Source of the DNA: Idiomarina loihiensis
GTDB taxonomy: Bacteria > Pseudomonadota > Gammaproteobacteria > Enterobacterales > Alteromonadaceae
Assembly: GCF_024584785.1 (NCBI RefSeq)
Contig: NZ_CP074112.1
Span: forward strand, 1,302,001-1,366,000
Reading direction: 5' to 3'
DNA: 64,000 bases
Below are positions 40,234 to 48,033 of this stretch, in pieces. The translations under genes and the position numbers were made by a program. Under the pieces are notes generated by a model. The model worked only from the letters and a program-made list of their open reading frames with translations, ran no database searches and had not been told where the DNA came from. Each line of letters begins with the position of its first letter. Within the stretch, counting starts at the first letter, position 1.

Positions 40234-40629
40234 TTATACGGTAAGCTGCTTCGGGTTGTGAATGGTACTAGCTAAATCTTGCAGCAACCCCAATAAACGG
40301 TCGGCTGCAATCGGTTTAGCCAAGCACAAATTAGCCCCAGCTTTTTCAGCTAACCCGGCTACCTGATTCACATCTTGCGTGGTCATCAAGATTACCGGGG
40401 TTTGCTTATAGGCAGGAAGTTGACGAATATTTTTAATCAACGCCATGCCATCCATGAGGGGCATTTTATGGTCAACTAAAATCACGTCAAAGTGCTTATT
40501 CTTTACTCGGTTAAGCCCATCAAGGCCATCATTGGCGCAACTCACCGAGAATTGGCTCTGTACAAGAATCTGTAGCAACTGAGCCTGGGTTGCTGGTTTA
40601 TCCTCAACCAACAAAAGTTTAAGAGACAT
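40234..40629 (-). CDS. Single-domain response regulator (receiver only)
   Basis: CheY-like receiver of 131 aa with no output domain. The acidic pocket is VED, the phospho-acceptor is D53 (VILVDHKMPLMDG), and the switch residues are ILMTTQD and the lysine of LAKPIA. I chose ATG 40629 (MSLKLLLVED); the frame extends seven codons further upstream without a ribosome-binding site. No histidine kinase is nearby, so the partner is unknown. Confidence 0.85.
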   Translation of the reverse strand: MSLKLLLVEDKPATQAQLLQILVQSQFSVSCANDGLDGLNRVKNKHFDVILVDHKMPLMDGMALIKNIRQLPAYKQTPVILMTTQDVNQVAGLAEKAGANLCLAKPIAADRLLGLLQDLASTIHNPKQLTV

Positions 40630-40653
40630 AACGTGCCTTTCAATCGTCACAGC

Positions 40654-40779
40654 TTATGCTGCAAAAAATTTATACCACGCCAATACCGCAGGTAAAGCCG
40701 GTACGGCAACAAACGTAATTACCGCAAGCCAGCCCATTTTTACGCCCGATTCGTCTCGGAAATCTTCATTATGTGCCAT
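40654..40779 (-). CDS. 41-aa predicted single-pass membrane peptide
   Basis: A short open frame encodes 41 residues starting MAHNEDFRDESGVKMGW, followed by a hydrophobic helix (residues 17-35, rich in Val, Ala, Leu, Pro) and a short YKFFAA end. GAGGA is correctly placed before the ATG. It begins 45 bases after the hvfC-like stop and ends 24 bases before the response regulator, with no terminator in either gap, so it may be part of one transcript. I do not recognise the family; function unknown. Confidence 0.65.
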   Translation of the reverse strand: MAHNEDFRDESGVKMGWLAVITFVAVPALPAVLAWYKFFAA

Positions 40780-40824
40780 AAAATACATCCTCACTGACTA
40801 AAATTTTGCGGGGCGGATCATACT

Positions 40825-41628
40825 TCATTCGGGCGCGAGGAACAACACACAACGCTGCATTAACCCCTCAACCACTGTCACTAAGGCTTGCGCTAGTTGC
40901 TCTGGTTGATAGCCGACGGCGTAGGGCTGGAGGCTAGCCAAAGCAGCACGCAAAGTGCTGCCGTTAGCCTGCTGGAGAGTCTCCAACAACACCATTGTAA
41001 GCGGCGTTAGTTGCATAAATTTGACAGCTTCGTGTTGCTGCCAATGAGGCTGCGAGGTCAACTCACGATAAACCACCAAGCACACAGGTTCAGCTGCGGC
41101 AGGCGGTTGTGGATTAGCCGCACTCACTTGCTGCACAGGGTACTGGAACACGCCCAATTGGACACTTGGATTCACCCGGAATTGCACTCTATCGAGTAAC
41201 TCATTTGCGCTCGGTGCAGGTTCGGCCGCGGCGTTAGTAGCGTGCAGCAACTGATAATCCACCTCGGCATACAAAGCGTCAACTTCCATCCGCTCGTATT
41301 GCGCCAACTGAGCCCACACCGCGGGTAACGTTTGCTGCGCAAACGCCACAAACTCACGTCCGATATCGGCAAACAGCGGCGACTGCGCGGCGTGTTGCTG
41401 CATAAACTGATAGATCAGCTGTTGCCATTGCTGCTCATTGTGCAACTGTCGCAATACCGGGAAGCCACGGCTGATAAAGCTATCTATGTTATTAAAAACC
41501 AAGCGCTGATACACAGCTAAACGCCGAGGTTCAACGCCTGGAAGGCTACCTTGGTTAGGAGCACGAATAGCGGCCGCCCACTGTTGCTGCAGCTCACGCC
41601 AATCAGGACTCGGTTTGTTAGTTGCCAT
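40825..41628 (-). CDS. hvfC: DUF2063 MNIO partner protein, HvfC-like
   Basis: 267-aa protein with the N-terminal DUF2063 domain (AVYQRLVFNNIDSFISRGFP, FADIGREFVAFA) and a more variable C-terminal domain. In characterised MNIO systems this protein binds the precursor and is required for modification by the DUF692 oxidase. The start is ATG 41628 (MATNKPSPDW), overlapping the hvfB-like stop by 11 bases; longer frames lie within hvfB. It is the third gene of the hvfABC-type operon. Confidence 0.85.
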   Translation of the reverse strand: MATNKPSPDWRELQQQWAAAIRAPNQGSLPGVEPRRLAVYQRLVFNNIDSFISRGFPVLRQLHNEQQWQQLIYQFMQQHAAQSPLFADIGREFVAFAQQTLPAVWAQLAQYERMEVDALYAEVDYQLLHATNAAAEPAPSANELLDRVQFRVNPSVQLGVFQYPVQQVSAANPQPPAAAEPVCLVVYRELTSQPHWQQHEAVKFMQLTPLTMVLLETLQQANGSTLRAALASLQPYAVGYQPEQLAQALVTVVEGLMQRCVLFLAPE

Positions 41629-42469
41629 GCAGCGCCTCACCGAGGGGTTGCAGCTGTTGATCAAGCTCATACAGCTCGTTAAGAAGCTCTCCCAAGGGAG
41701 GAATATTGAAATCTCGTTCGAGTACCACCGCAAACGGCCCATGAACCTGCTGAGCTAACTGCAATAACTCCACCACTGCTGGTTTTACCCCAGCACCGTG
41801 GGTATCTATGAGTAAATCGGGAGCTTCTTCATGATGCCCGGCAATATGGCCATAGGTAAGGCGCGAACTTGGTAGTTCGCAAATAAACTGATGCGGATCG
41901 TAGCCCTGATTGATGCTATTAACGTAAACGTTATTCACATCAAGCAATAGCTCACAATCTGCGCCTTGCAAAATGCGCTTAATAAAACTCAATTCATCCA
42001 GTTCTGTAGCAGCACTCGCGTAATACGAAATATTCTCGAGTACCAACGGTCGCTCAATAATTTCCTGTACCCTTCGCACCCGCGCAATCACGTGTTCGGC
42101 AGCGGCTTCGGTAAAGGGGATCGGCAACAGATCATACAAATGGCCACCGACCGAGCAGTAACTCAGGTGTTCACTGTACCGGTTGATACTAAACCTATCT
42201 AAGAACGCCTTGAGGCGCAGCAAAAAAGCCTCATCTAGAGGATCTTGGCTGCCAATGGATAGCGATAACCCATGGCTGCTGATGGGATAATGGTCGCGCA
42301 GATAATCTAACTGGTATTCAGCCAAATTACCGCGCCCCATCCAGTTCTCTGGTGCAATTTCCCACTGAGCGACGGCGGGTAGCTCCGTCAAAACCTGGTC
42401 TAAAAATTCCCGCCGTAAGCCTAATCCTAAGGAGGGTATGGGGTTAGGCGTTAGCGCTGCTCGCCGCAT
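41618..42469 (-). CDS. hvfB: DUF692 multinuclear non-heme iron oxidase (MNIO), HvfB-like
   Basis: 283-aa TIM-barrel enzyme of the MbnB/HvfB superfamily that oxidises peptide cysteines with an iron cluster. Probable metal ligands are all present in order: SSHGLSLSIG (H), SEHLSY (E and H), LENISYY (E), LLLDVNNVYVN (D and N), YGHIAGHHE (H), DTHGAGV (D and H) and VLERDFNIPP (E). Its ATG lies inside the last codons of the precursor gene (19-base overlap), so production is coupled to the precursor. I infer that the substrate is the adjacent EGKCG protein. Confidence 0.9.
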   Translation of the reverse strand: MRRAALTPNPIPSLGLGLRREFLDQVLTELPAVAQWEIAPENWMGRGNLAEYQLDYLRDHYPISSHGLSLSIGSQDPLDEAFLLRLKAFLDRFSINRYSEHLSYCSVGGHLYDLLPIPFTEAAAEHVIARVRRVQEIIERPLVLENISYYASAATELDELSFIKRILQGADCELLLDVNNVYVNSINQGYDPHQFICELPSSRLTYGHIAGHHEEAPDLLIDTHGAGVKPAVVELLQLAQQVHGPFAVVLERDFNIPPLGELLNELYELDQQLQPLGEALHGN

Positions 42470-42876
42470 TTACCTTCGCCGCACTTGCCTTCACCGCATT
42501 TCATTTCTTGCTCAGCTTTGCCTTTCTTTTTGGCATCCATTTTTTCGCGCATTTTTTCGCGCATTTTTTCACTCATTTTTTCACTCATGGCTTCGCCACA
42601 TTTGCCCTCACCACATTTACCTTCAGCTTGATGTTTAGCACGCTTTTCTTGATCGGCTTCACCACATTTACCTTCGCCGCATTTCATTTCTTTGTCGGCT
42701 TTTTTATTAGCCTTGTCTTTACCACCGCCACGCATTTCTTGCTGTTGCTGAGCTGCTTGCTGGTAGCCACTAGGCAATTCACTAAAACCAAACGGATTAG
42801 CTTGCGCCGCGGGTGCAGCAGCACTTGCTAACAAGGCTCCTACAGCTAAAGTAACTGACGTTTGTAGTGCTTTCAT
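42451..42876 (-). CDS. hvfA: HvfA-like EGKCG-repeat RiPP precursor (secreted)
   Basis: 141-aa precursor. A signal peptide (residues 1-26, ending AAQA) precedes a Gln-rich stretch and then a highly charged tail. The tail has seven cysteines (66, 71, 88, 93, 127, 132, 137), all in KCG motifs and five in EGKCG (68-72, 85-89, 90-94, 129-133, 134-138), in three blocks separated by Lys/Glu-rich spacers, one with EKMS/EKMR repeats. In H. influenzae HvfA such cysteines become oxazolone/thioamide copper ligands. GGAG precedes the ATG at 42876. Modification here is inferred. Confidence 0.85.
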   Translation of the reverse strand: MKALQTSVTLAVGALLASAAAPAAQANPFGFSELPSGYQQAAQQQQEMRGGGKDKANKKADKEMKCGEGKCGEADQEKRAKHQAEGKCGEGKCGEAMSEKMSEKMREKMREKMDAKKKGKAEQEMKCGEGKCGEGKCGEQR

Positions 42877-42930
42877 AAGGATAACTCCAAGTGATTAATG
42901 ACGATTGAAAAAAAAATCTTGTTACTGAGT

Positions 42931-42957
42931 ATAGACTAGCATAGCGAGTTAAAGTTC
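42931..42957 (-). promoter_or_regulatory. Possible RpoE-like (ECF) promoter of hvfABC
   Basis: On the minus strand GAACTT (42957-42952) and GTCTAT (42936-42931) are spaced by 15 bases, resembling the RpoE consensus (GGAACTT...GTCTAA), about 55 bases before the hvfA ATG. An overlapping TATACT (42933-42928) could instead be a sigma-70 -10 box. Confidence 0.4.
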
Positions 42958-42979
42958 GAAATAGATTGCCATAGCAAAA

Positions 42980-43004
42980 AAAACCCCGCACCAGGCGGGG
43001 TTTT
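42980..43004. terminator. Terminator between the TonB2 operon and hvfABC
   Basis: Perfect stem AAAACCCCGC / GCGGGGTTTT with a five-base loop. On the minus strand an eight-T run follows, so it should end the TonB2-TPR transcript and separate it from hvfA. Confidence 0.88.
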
Positions 43005-43034
43005 CATTATCTAACGAACCTGAAAGCTTAAGCC

Positions 43035-44330
43035 TTACAGCTTAACGCCACGGTTACTGGCTTTAGAACGAATGTATTGTTCCCAGCTACGTGCTGAGCG
43101 ACGTTCGTTTTCAAACTTCTGTGCTTCTTTAACTGATGCCAAAGCTTGGCTGAACTTATTCTGATAGAAGTAAGCTTCAGTTAATGACATATACACAGCA
43201 CCGCGTTCTTCAATGCCTAAGTCTAATGCTTTACTGTAAGCAGCAGCTGCCTGAGTGTACATTTCTGCACGCAAATACGATGTACCTTGGCGACGATATT
43301 GGGTTGCTTTGTCAGCGTTAGTTTCTTCTAACTCTGCCGCTTTACCGTATAGCGCCGCAGCACGCTTATATTCACGCGCTTGGTCATAGTTTTGCGCAGC
43401 ATTTTGCCACAAACGTGCAGTCTGCTCGAGATCACCATTGTTTAGGTGTTTTTCCATTAAGCTTGCTGCTTTATATGGAATCTCGTTGTTACCGTACAGT
43501 TGAATCAAGGCTTTGTACTGGCTTTCTTTGTCGAAATAACCGGCTAAGTATGCAACCTCAAGAGTTTGCAGAGCTTTGTCGATTTTCTCTTCCAGCAAGT
43601 ACATCATACCTAACTGATTCCACCAGTTTTTCTCGTCAGGAATAACTTTCAAACCGGCTTCTAGTACTTTAACTGCATCGCTGTACATTTTGCGTTCGTA
43701 ATAAGAAGCTACTTTAAGAACATAAGGGTTCTTATTAGGCTCTTCGTAGTTACGAATAGCTAAATCAGCTGGTTGAACGATTTTGTCGAATTGCTTCATC
43801 TCGTAGTAAGCGTTAGCAATACGTAAAAATACATCCGGGTCTGCTTCGCCAGAGAATTGCAACCATTTGCCATAATACTGAATAGCTTGGTTGTATTGCT
43901 CTAATTGCAGGCTCAAATCAGCTGTTAGCTTTAATGCAGTGGCTTGGTCGTTCCAGCCTAAGATATCAGCATCGGCCGCGGCTTTCACCAAAGGCAGAGC
44001 TTCGTCTAACTGGTCGTTACCCGCATACAAGCTACCTAACAAGCGATTTACAAAGGCTTGATCAAGGTCAGAACGAATCGATAAATCTTTAAGTTCTGTA
44101 ATCGCACCATTGGCATCGCCTGCTTCGTACAACTCAACCGCCGCCATAACGCGACGACCGATACGCTCTGAAATCGCTTCATTTCGACGCGAGTCTTTGC
44201 GTTTCTGAATTTCTTCAGCGGTAGGCAAGTTGTAGTTAACGTCTTGCGCTGAAGCAGTAACTGGGGTTACCGCTAAAGCCGCAAACAATACACCAGCGCT
44301 AGCTAAGGCTACGAGCTTCTTGTGCATCAT
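43035..44330 (-). CDS. Periplasmic tetratricopeptide-repeat protein of the TonB2 operon
   Basis: 431-aa protein with a signal peptide (residues 1 to about 28, ending ASAQ) and many tetratricopeptide-like helical pairs, for example around DANGAITELKDLSI, YNQAIQYYGKWLQ and MYTQAAAAYSKALDLG. It is the last gene of the DUF3450-ttpC-exbB-exbD-tonB set, three bases after tonB. Such TPR proteins accompany this operon type in Vibrio, Shewanella and Alteromonas; the precise role is not established. Confidence 0.85.
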   Translation of the reverse strand: MMHKKLVALASAGVLFAALAVTPVTASAQDVNYNLPTAEEIQKRKDSRRNEAISERIGRRVMAAVELYEAGDANGAITELKDLSIRSDLDQAFVNRLLGSLYAGNDQLDEALPLVKAAADADILGWNDQATALKLTADLSLQLEQYNQAIQYYGKWLQFSGEADPDVFLRIANAYYEMKQFDKIVQPADLAIRNYEEPNKNPYVLKVASYYERKMYSDAVKVLEAGLKVIPDEKNWWNQLGMMYLLEEKIDKALQTLEVAYLAGYFDKESQYKALIQLYGNNEIPYKAASLMEKHLNNGDLEQTARLWQNAAQNYDQAREYKRAAALYGKAAELEETNADKATQYRRQGTSYLRAEMYTQAAAAYSKALDLGIEERGAVYMSLTEAYFYQNKFSQALASVKEAQKFENERRSARSWEQYIRSKASNRGVKL

Positions 44331-44332
44331 CG

Positions 44333-44947
44333 TTATCCCTCCTCACCCATATTGAAGTCTAGTTGTACAGTTTGGCCAGGCTGACGCACAGCTTTACCAT
44401 CAACTACCTTCGGCTTGTACTTCCAGCGTAATAGTGCTCGGCGAGCTTCTTGGTCAAATACCCGACGTGGGTTCGAATCAATAATCTCGACATCAGTTAC
44501 ACCACCGGTTTCATCGATAGTGAATCTAAGCACTACGTAACCTTCAATGCCATCACGTTGCGCCGCTGGCGGATAACGTGGGTTGATTCGCACAATCGGC
44601 GTTGCTTCACCATCGCGAATCATCGCACCACTGGCATCAAAACCTGAATCCGTACCACCAACATCAACATCAAAACCTAAGTCTAAATTTAAGCCGTCTG
44701 AATCTGAAGTATCAGGTTCGTTAGGCGGCGTCTCAGGCGGCTGTTGTGGCGGCGGAGGCGGTGGTGGAGGCGTACGACGACGCTGATCCACATCCGAATC
44801 CGGTGGATTCGTCACAATTTCAATCGGTGCAGTCGGTGGTGGACCTTCGTTACGTCCCTCACCGCCGCTAATCAAAAAAGCCATGAAAGCGAACAGAAGG
44901 AACGTAGCTGCAGCACCTAATAGTATTGATACTATGAAGCGCACCAT
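44333..44947 (-). CDS. tonB: TonB2-type energy transducer
   Basis: Transmits proton-motive energy to outer-membrane receptors. It is 204 aa: one N-terminal membrane helix (residues about 5-25), a proline run (PPPPPPPP) with PETPPNEPD linker, and a C-terminal TonB domain with INPRYPPAAQRDGIEGYV and ALLRWKYKPKVVDG. The short linker suits the TonB2 class. Three-base gap to exbD. Confidence 0.94.
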   Translation of the reverse strand: MVRFIVSILLGAAATFLLFAFMAFLISGGEGRNEGPPPTAPIEIVTNPPDSDVDQRRRTPPPPPPPPQQPPETPPNEPDTSDSDGLNLDLGFDVDVGGTDSGFDASGAMIRDGEATPIVRINPRYPPAAQRDGIEGYVVLRFTIDETGGVTDVEIIDSNPRRVFDQEARRALLRWKYKPKVVDGKAVRQPGQTVQLDFNMGEEG

Positions 44948-44949
44948 AA

Positions 44950-45351
44950 TTAATCGTCCTCTGCGGCTATGGATATCTTGTCAATACCCGCTTCCTTGAT
45001 TTGATCCATGACCTTAACGACAACGCCATGTTTGGCTTCTTTGTCCGCCTGAATCACTACGATATCAGTTGGCTGTTCGGCCAAAAGACGCTCGATGTTT
45101 GCGCCTACACGCTCAACATCAACCATACGCTTGTCCATCCATACTTCGCCGTTCGCACGAATAGCGATAAAGATGTTAGCAGAAGGTTTTTTCTCTGCTT
45201 GACTTGCTTCTGGCTTGTTCACGTCAATACCAGCTTCTTTAACGAAAGAGGTGGTTACGATGAAGAAGATCAACATGATGAATACGATGTCTAGCATCGG
45301 CGTCATATCGATCGCTGCATCTTCCTCTTCACGAAAACGTTTACGTGCCAT
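44950..45351 (-). CDS. exbD: Biopolymer transport protein ExbD (TonB2 system)
   Basis: 133 aa. One transmembrane helix with the essential aspartate (DMTPMLDIVFIMLIFFIV) and a periplasmic domain. It couples with ExbB to form the proton-driven motor. Confidence 0.95.
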   Translation of the reverse strand: MARKRFREEEDAAIDMTPMLDIVFIMLIFFIVTTSFVKEAGIDVNKPEASQAEKKPSANIFIAIRANGEVWMDKRMVDVERVGANIERLLAEQPTDIVVIQADKEAKHGVVVKVMDQIKEAGIDKISIAAEDD

Positions 45352-45363
45352 AATTCTTCTCTC

Positions 45364-45888
45364 TTAATGATGTGGCAAACTGTCGATTAGCTTGTCTTTG
45401 GCCCGACGTACCCGCGCTTCTAAGCGTGATGCGAAGAACATACCAGACAATGCAGCAACCATTCCCGCCATAGTTGGGATGGTAGCCATCGAAATACCCG
45501 ACGCCATCAGACGTGGGTTACCAGTACCTTGTACCGCCATGATTTCAAATACTGCAATCATCCCGGTTACGGTGCCTAGTAGTCCGATCAACGGACAAAT
45601 CGCTACGCAGGTTTTAATCAACAAAATGCGCGCGTTTAGCTTTTCGTCGGCTTCAGAAATCCATGCTTCACGGATTTTATGAGCGTACCACGAGGTGGTA
45701 TCTTCACGGGCGTTCCATTTATCAACAATTTCTTGTTTGATTTTAGGAAACGAGCCGGTCAGGAACCAGTAGCGCTCTATCATGAGTACCCACATGAGAA
45801 AGAGCGCTCCCATGACGACGTACAAGACGTCGCCACCGGTACCCAGAAAATCCCTGATAGATTCCCAGAGTTCCATCAGGTATACCAT
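45364..45888 (-). CDS. exbB: Biopolymer transport protein ExbB (TonB2 system)
   Basis: MotA/TolQ/ExbB family proton channel, 174 aa with three membrane helices; CPLIGLLGTVTGMIAVFE and STIP-like IPTMAGMVAALSG are family motifs. AAGGAG precedes ATG 45888; an internal ATG at 45876 is an alternative. Partner of the adjacent ExbD. Confidence 0.94.
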   Translation of the reverse strand: MVYLMELWESIRDFLGTGGDVLYVVMGALFLMWVLMIERYWFLTGSFPKIKQEIVDKWNAREDTTSWYAHKIREAWISEADEKLNARILLIKTCVAICPLIGLLGTVTGMIAVFEIMAVQGTGNPRLMASGISMATIPTMAGMVAALSGMFFASRLEARVRRAKDKLIDSLPHH

Positions 45889-45892
45889 AGGA

Positions 45893-47254
45893 TTACTCCT
45901 TCTTCTCCGCGTGAGCGGCGACGATACCTGCAGCTTGCTCGTCTAATACGTGAACAATAGACTTAGCACGCGCTGCCACAATGGCATGTACAAGAATCAG
46001 TGGCAATGCTGCAATCAGACCCAATGCGGTGGTCACCAACGCCATTGAGATGTCACCAGCCATGATTTTCGGATCACCGGTACCAAACAAGGTGATTGAT
46101 TGGAACGTACCGATCATACCTACAACTGTACCTAATAGACCTAGCAATGGTGCAATCGCAGCCAGAATCTTGATGATGTTAACGCCGCTCTCAATGCTTG
46201 GAGTCTCGCGCAGAATAGCTTCATCAAGTTTCAATTCTAGGTTTTCGGTGTCAGCGTGTTTGTTCTCTTGATAAACCTTCAAGATACGGCCCAAGGCGTT
46301 TTTGCTTGATGGATTCTCAGTGTTTTTCAACTGTGAACGCATCTTCGCGCTTTCTAAGCCTAAGGTTACAAACTTATAGATAGCAATCAAGAAGCCCACG
46401 ATTAACGCTACAGTAATAACGTAACCTACGGTGCCACCTTGGTGATAACGCTCTTCAAGAGTTGCTTTCTGAGTAGCTAGGTTCAAGATTTGACCACGAG
46501 CTGGGTCAATGTATAAACCTTCGTAGCCAGTAGTTGCACTTTCAAATGCGCTAACAGCAGATAACACGAAGCCTTCAGGCTGACGACCTAGGGGTTGAAT
46601 TTCTTCAGCTGAGTCGTTGTAGTTGAAGTATTCACCGTTAGAGATCAGGTTGAATACACCAATCCGAGTAACGTCACGGTTTTCTGAAGAACCATCAAGC
46701 AAAGTAACGTCTGCGTTGAAGGTCACTACTTGACCTGACTGTTGCATCTCGGTTAACCATGCCAACCAAAGCTCTTCTAATTCAGCAATGGTAGGTACTT
46801 CTTTCGCTTCAGCTACAGACTCTAGGACGTCTTCACGACCAGGATACTGTGCACTTACGATTGAAGTGGCGATACGACCGATAGTTTCACTCGCTGCACC
46901 ACGGGCAACACCCACGATTTCACCCAAAGTACCAAGGGCGTTTTGTAGCTCTTGCTCTTTGTTAGCTAATGAAATTTCGTTTTCAGCAAATTGTGTTTGT
47001 AAACTTTCGCCACGAGCTTTCTCGTCAGCTAATTGTTTCTTCGCACGGTTTAATAAAGCTTGCTTATCAGCACGAGCGTCAGTGAATTCAGCTTCACGCT
47101 CTTTATTGATCTGCTGTGAAGCAGCTCGGTTTTGTTTTACCAGCTCAAGCAACTGCTCAAGAGATTGTGCTTGCTCTTGCGCATAAGCAGAAGTTGCGCC
47201 AGCCGTTAATGAGAATGCTGCTGCGACCAGCAAAGATTTCACTAGTTTGTTCAT
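45893..47254 (-). CDS. TtpC-like MotA/TolQ/ExbB proton-channel family protein
   Basis: 453 aa: signal peptide (residues 1-25, ending AYAQ), a long periplasmic coiled-coil region (about 26-180), and a C-terminal ExbB-like three-helix domain containing LAAIAPLLGLLGTVVGMIGTF and MALVTTALGLIAALPLI. This matches TtpC, the extra protein required for TonB2 function in Vibrio. It overlaps the DUF3450 gene by ATGA. Confidence 0.9.
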   Translation of the reverse strand: MNKLVKSLLVAAAFSLTAGATSAYAQEQAQSLEQLLELVKQNRAASQQINKEREAEFTDARADKQALLNRAKKQLADEKARGESLQTQFAENEISLANKEQELQNALGTLGEIVGVARGAASETIGRIATSIVSAQYPGREDVLESVAEAKEVPTIAELEELWLAWLTEMQQSGQVVTFNADVTLLDGSSENRDVTRIGVFNLISNGEYFNYNDSAEEIQPLGRQPEGFVLSAVSAFESATTGYEGLYIDPARGQILNLATQKATLEERYHQGGTVGYVITVALIVGFLIAIYKFVTLGLESAKMRSQLKNTENPSSKNALGRILKVYQENKHADTENLELKLDEAILRETPSIESGVNIIKILAAIAPLLGLLGTVVGMIGTFQSITLFGTGDPKIMAGDISMALVTTALGLIAALPLILVHAIVAARAKSIVHVLDEQAAGIVAAHAEKKE

Positions 47255-48033
47255 TCTGCACGCTCCGCTGCATAAATTGGCAGTTTGATCAGATCTGGGG
47301 CGGTTTGCTTACGCGCCATACGAATAGCTTTGGTTAATGAGCTTAAGTAAGCATCATCAAGCTTTTCCCATGCGCCAGATTCGACGTTATAAATCCAACC
47401 GTTTTTCAAATCTAACGATTGTGCCATTAATGCTGCACGGCCTAAGTGGAAGAAGTCTACAGAGATTTCTTCACCTTCGAACTGCAACTTGCCTTCGTAT
47501 GCAATCAGACCTGAACCGTAGTCCATTTCTGCTTGATAGGCTTCAGTGATTTGACGGAATTGCTCAGAGGTAGCAACGTTAGATGCACCCATGATTTCAC
47601 GTAAACGTTCAACTCGAGCCAAACGGCGCTCTTTGTGAATTGGAATGTCCAGCTCCACAAACTGCTCCAAAGCGTCGATCATTTTGTACATCAAAGGAAC
47701 AACGCCTTGCTTCGTTGCTTCGATGCCATCGATCTGGCGCTGTAGAGAAGCCAGTGATGCGTTTTGGTCATCAACCAAACGTTGCACGTGGTCGTTGTAG
47801 ACTTTTAAGTTTTCATATTCGTCTACAATTCCGCGATATTCGTACAGCATATCTTGGCTTTGCTCAAACAAAGAATTGATCTTTTGCTGAGAGCGTTGAT
47901 CTGCGGCGTGGATTTTAGCTTCTTCGTTTTGCAACGTAGAAACGTCTTGGGCAGCTACTGTCGCGCTACCTGCAATTGCAAACATGCCGATAACGGCAGC
48001 AGCAACTTTGCTTTTATTGATTACTTTGGTCAT
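47251..48033 (-). CDS. DUF3450 periplasmic coiled-coil protein
   Basis: 260 aa with a signal peptide (ending TVAAQ) and a long helical coiled-coil (residues about 25-110). DUF3450 proteins are found as the first gene of TtpC-TonB2 operons. I chose ATG 48033 (MTKVINKSK), spaced properly after GGGA; a TTG three codons upstream is in frame. Function not established; probably a periplasmic part of the TonB2 motor. Confidence 0.86.
   Translation of the reverse strand: MTKVINKSKVAAAVIGMFAIAGSATVAAQDVSTLQNEEAKIHAADQRSQQKINSLFEQSQDMLYEYRGIVDEYENLKVYNDHVQRLVDDQNASLASLQRQIDGIEATKQGVVPLMYKMIDALEQFVELDIPIHKERRLARVERLREIMGASNVATSEQFRQITEAYQAEMDYGSGLIAYEGKLQFEGEEISVDFFHLGRAALMAQSLDLKNGWIYNVESGAWEKLDDAYLSSLTKAIRMARKQTAPDLIKLPIYAAERAE

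Noticed and set aside
41618-42469. DUF692 protein as a xylose-isomerase-like sugar enzyme
   Set aside because: The fold is similar but the DUF692 ligand pattern, the DUF2063 partner and the EGKCG precursor are specific to MNIO peptide-modifying systems.
42508-42831. Phe/Thr-rich ORF antisense to the EGKCG precursor
   Set aside because: A mirror of the repetitive Lys/Glu-rich coding strand; the minus-strand frame has a signal peptide, ribosome-binding site and operon context.
44583-44786. Gly-rich ORF antisense to tonB
   Set aside because: It is the complement of the TonB proline run and has no supporting signal.
43035-48033. Treating the TonB2 operon as part of the copper-peptide system
   Set aside because: A strong terminator at 42980-43004 separates the two and TonB2 operons of this type occur widely without hvf genes; kept only as a speculative link.
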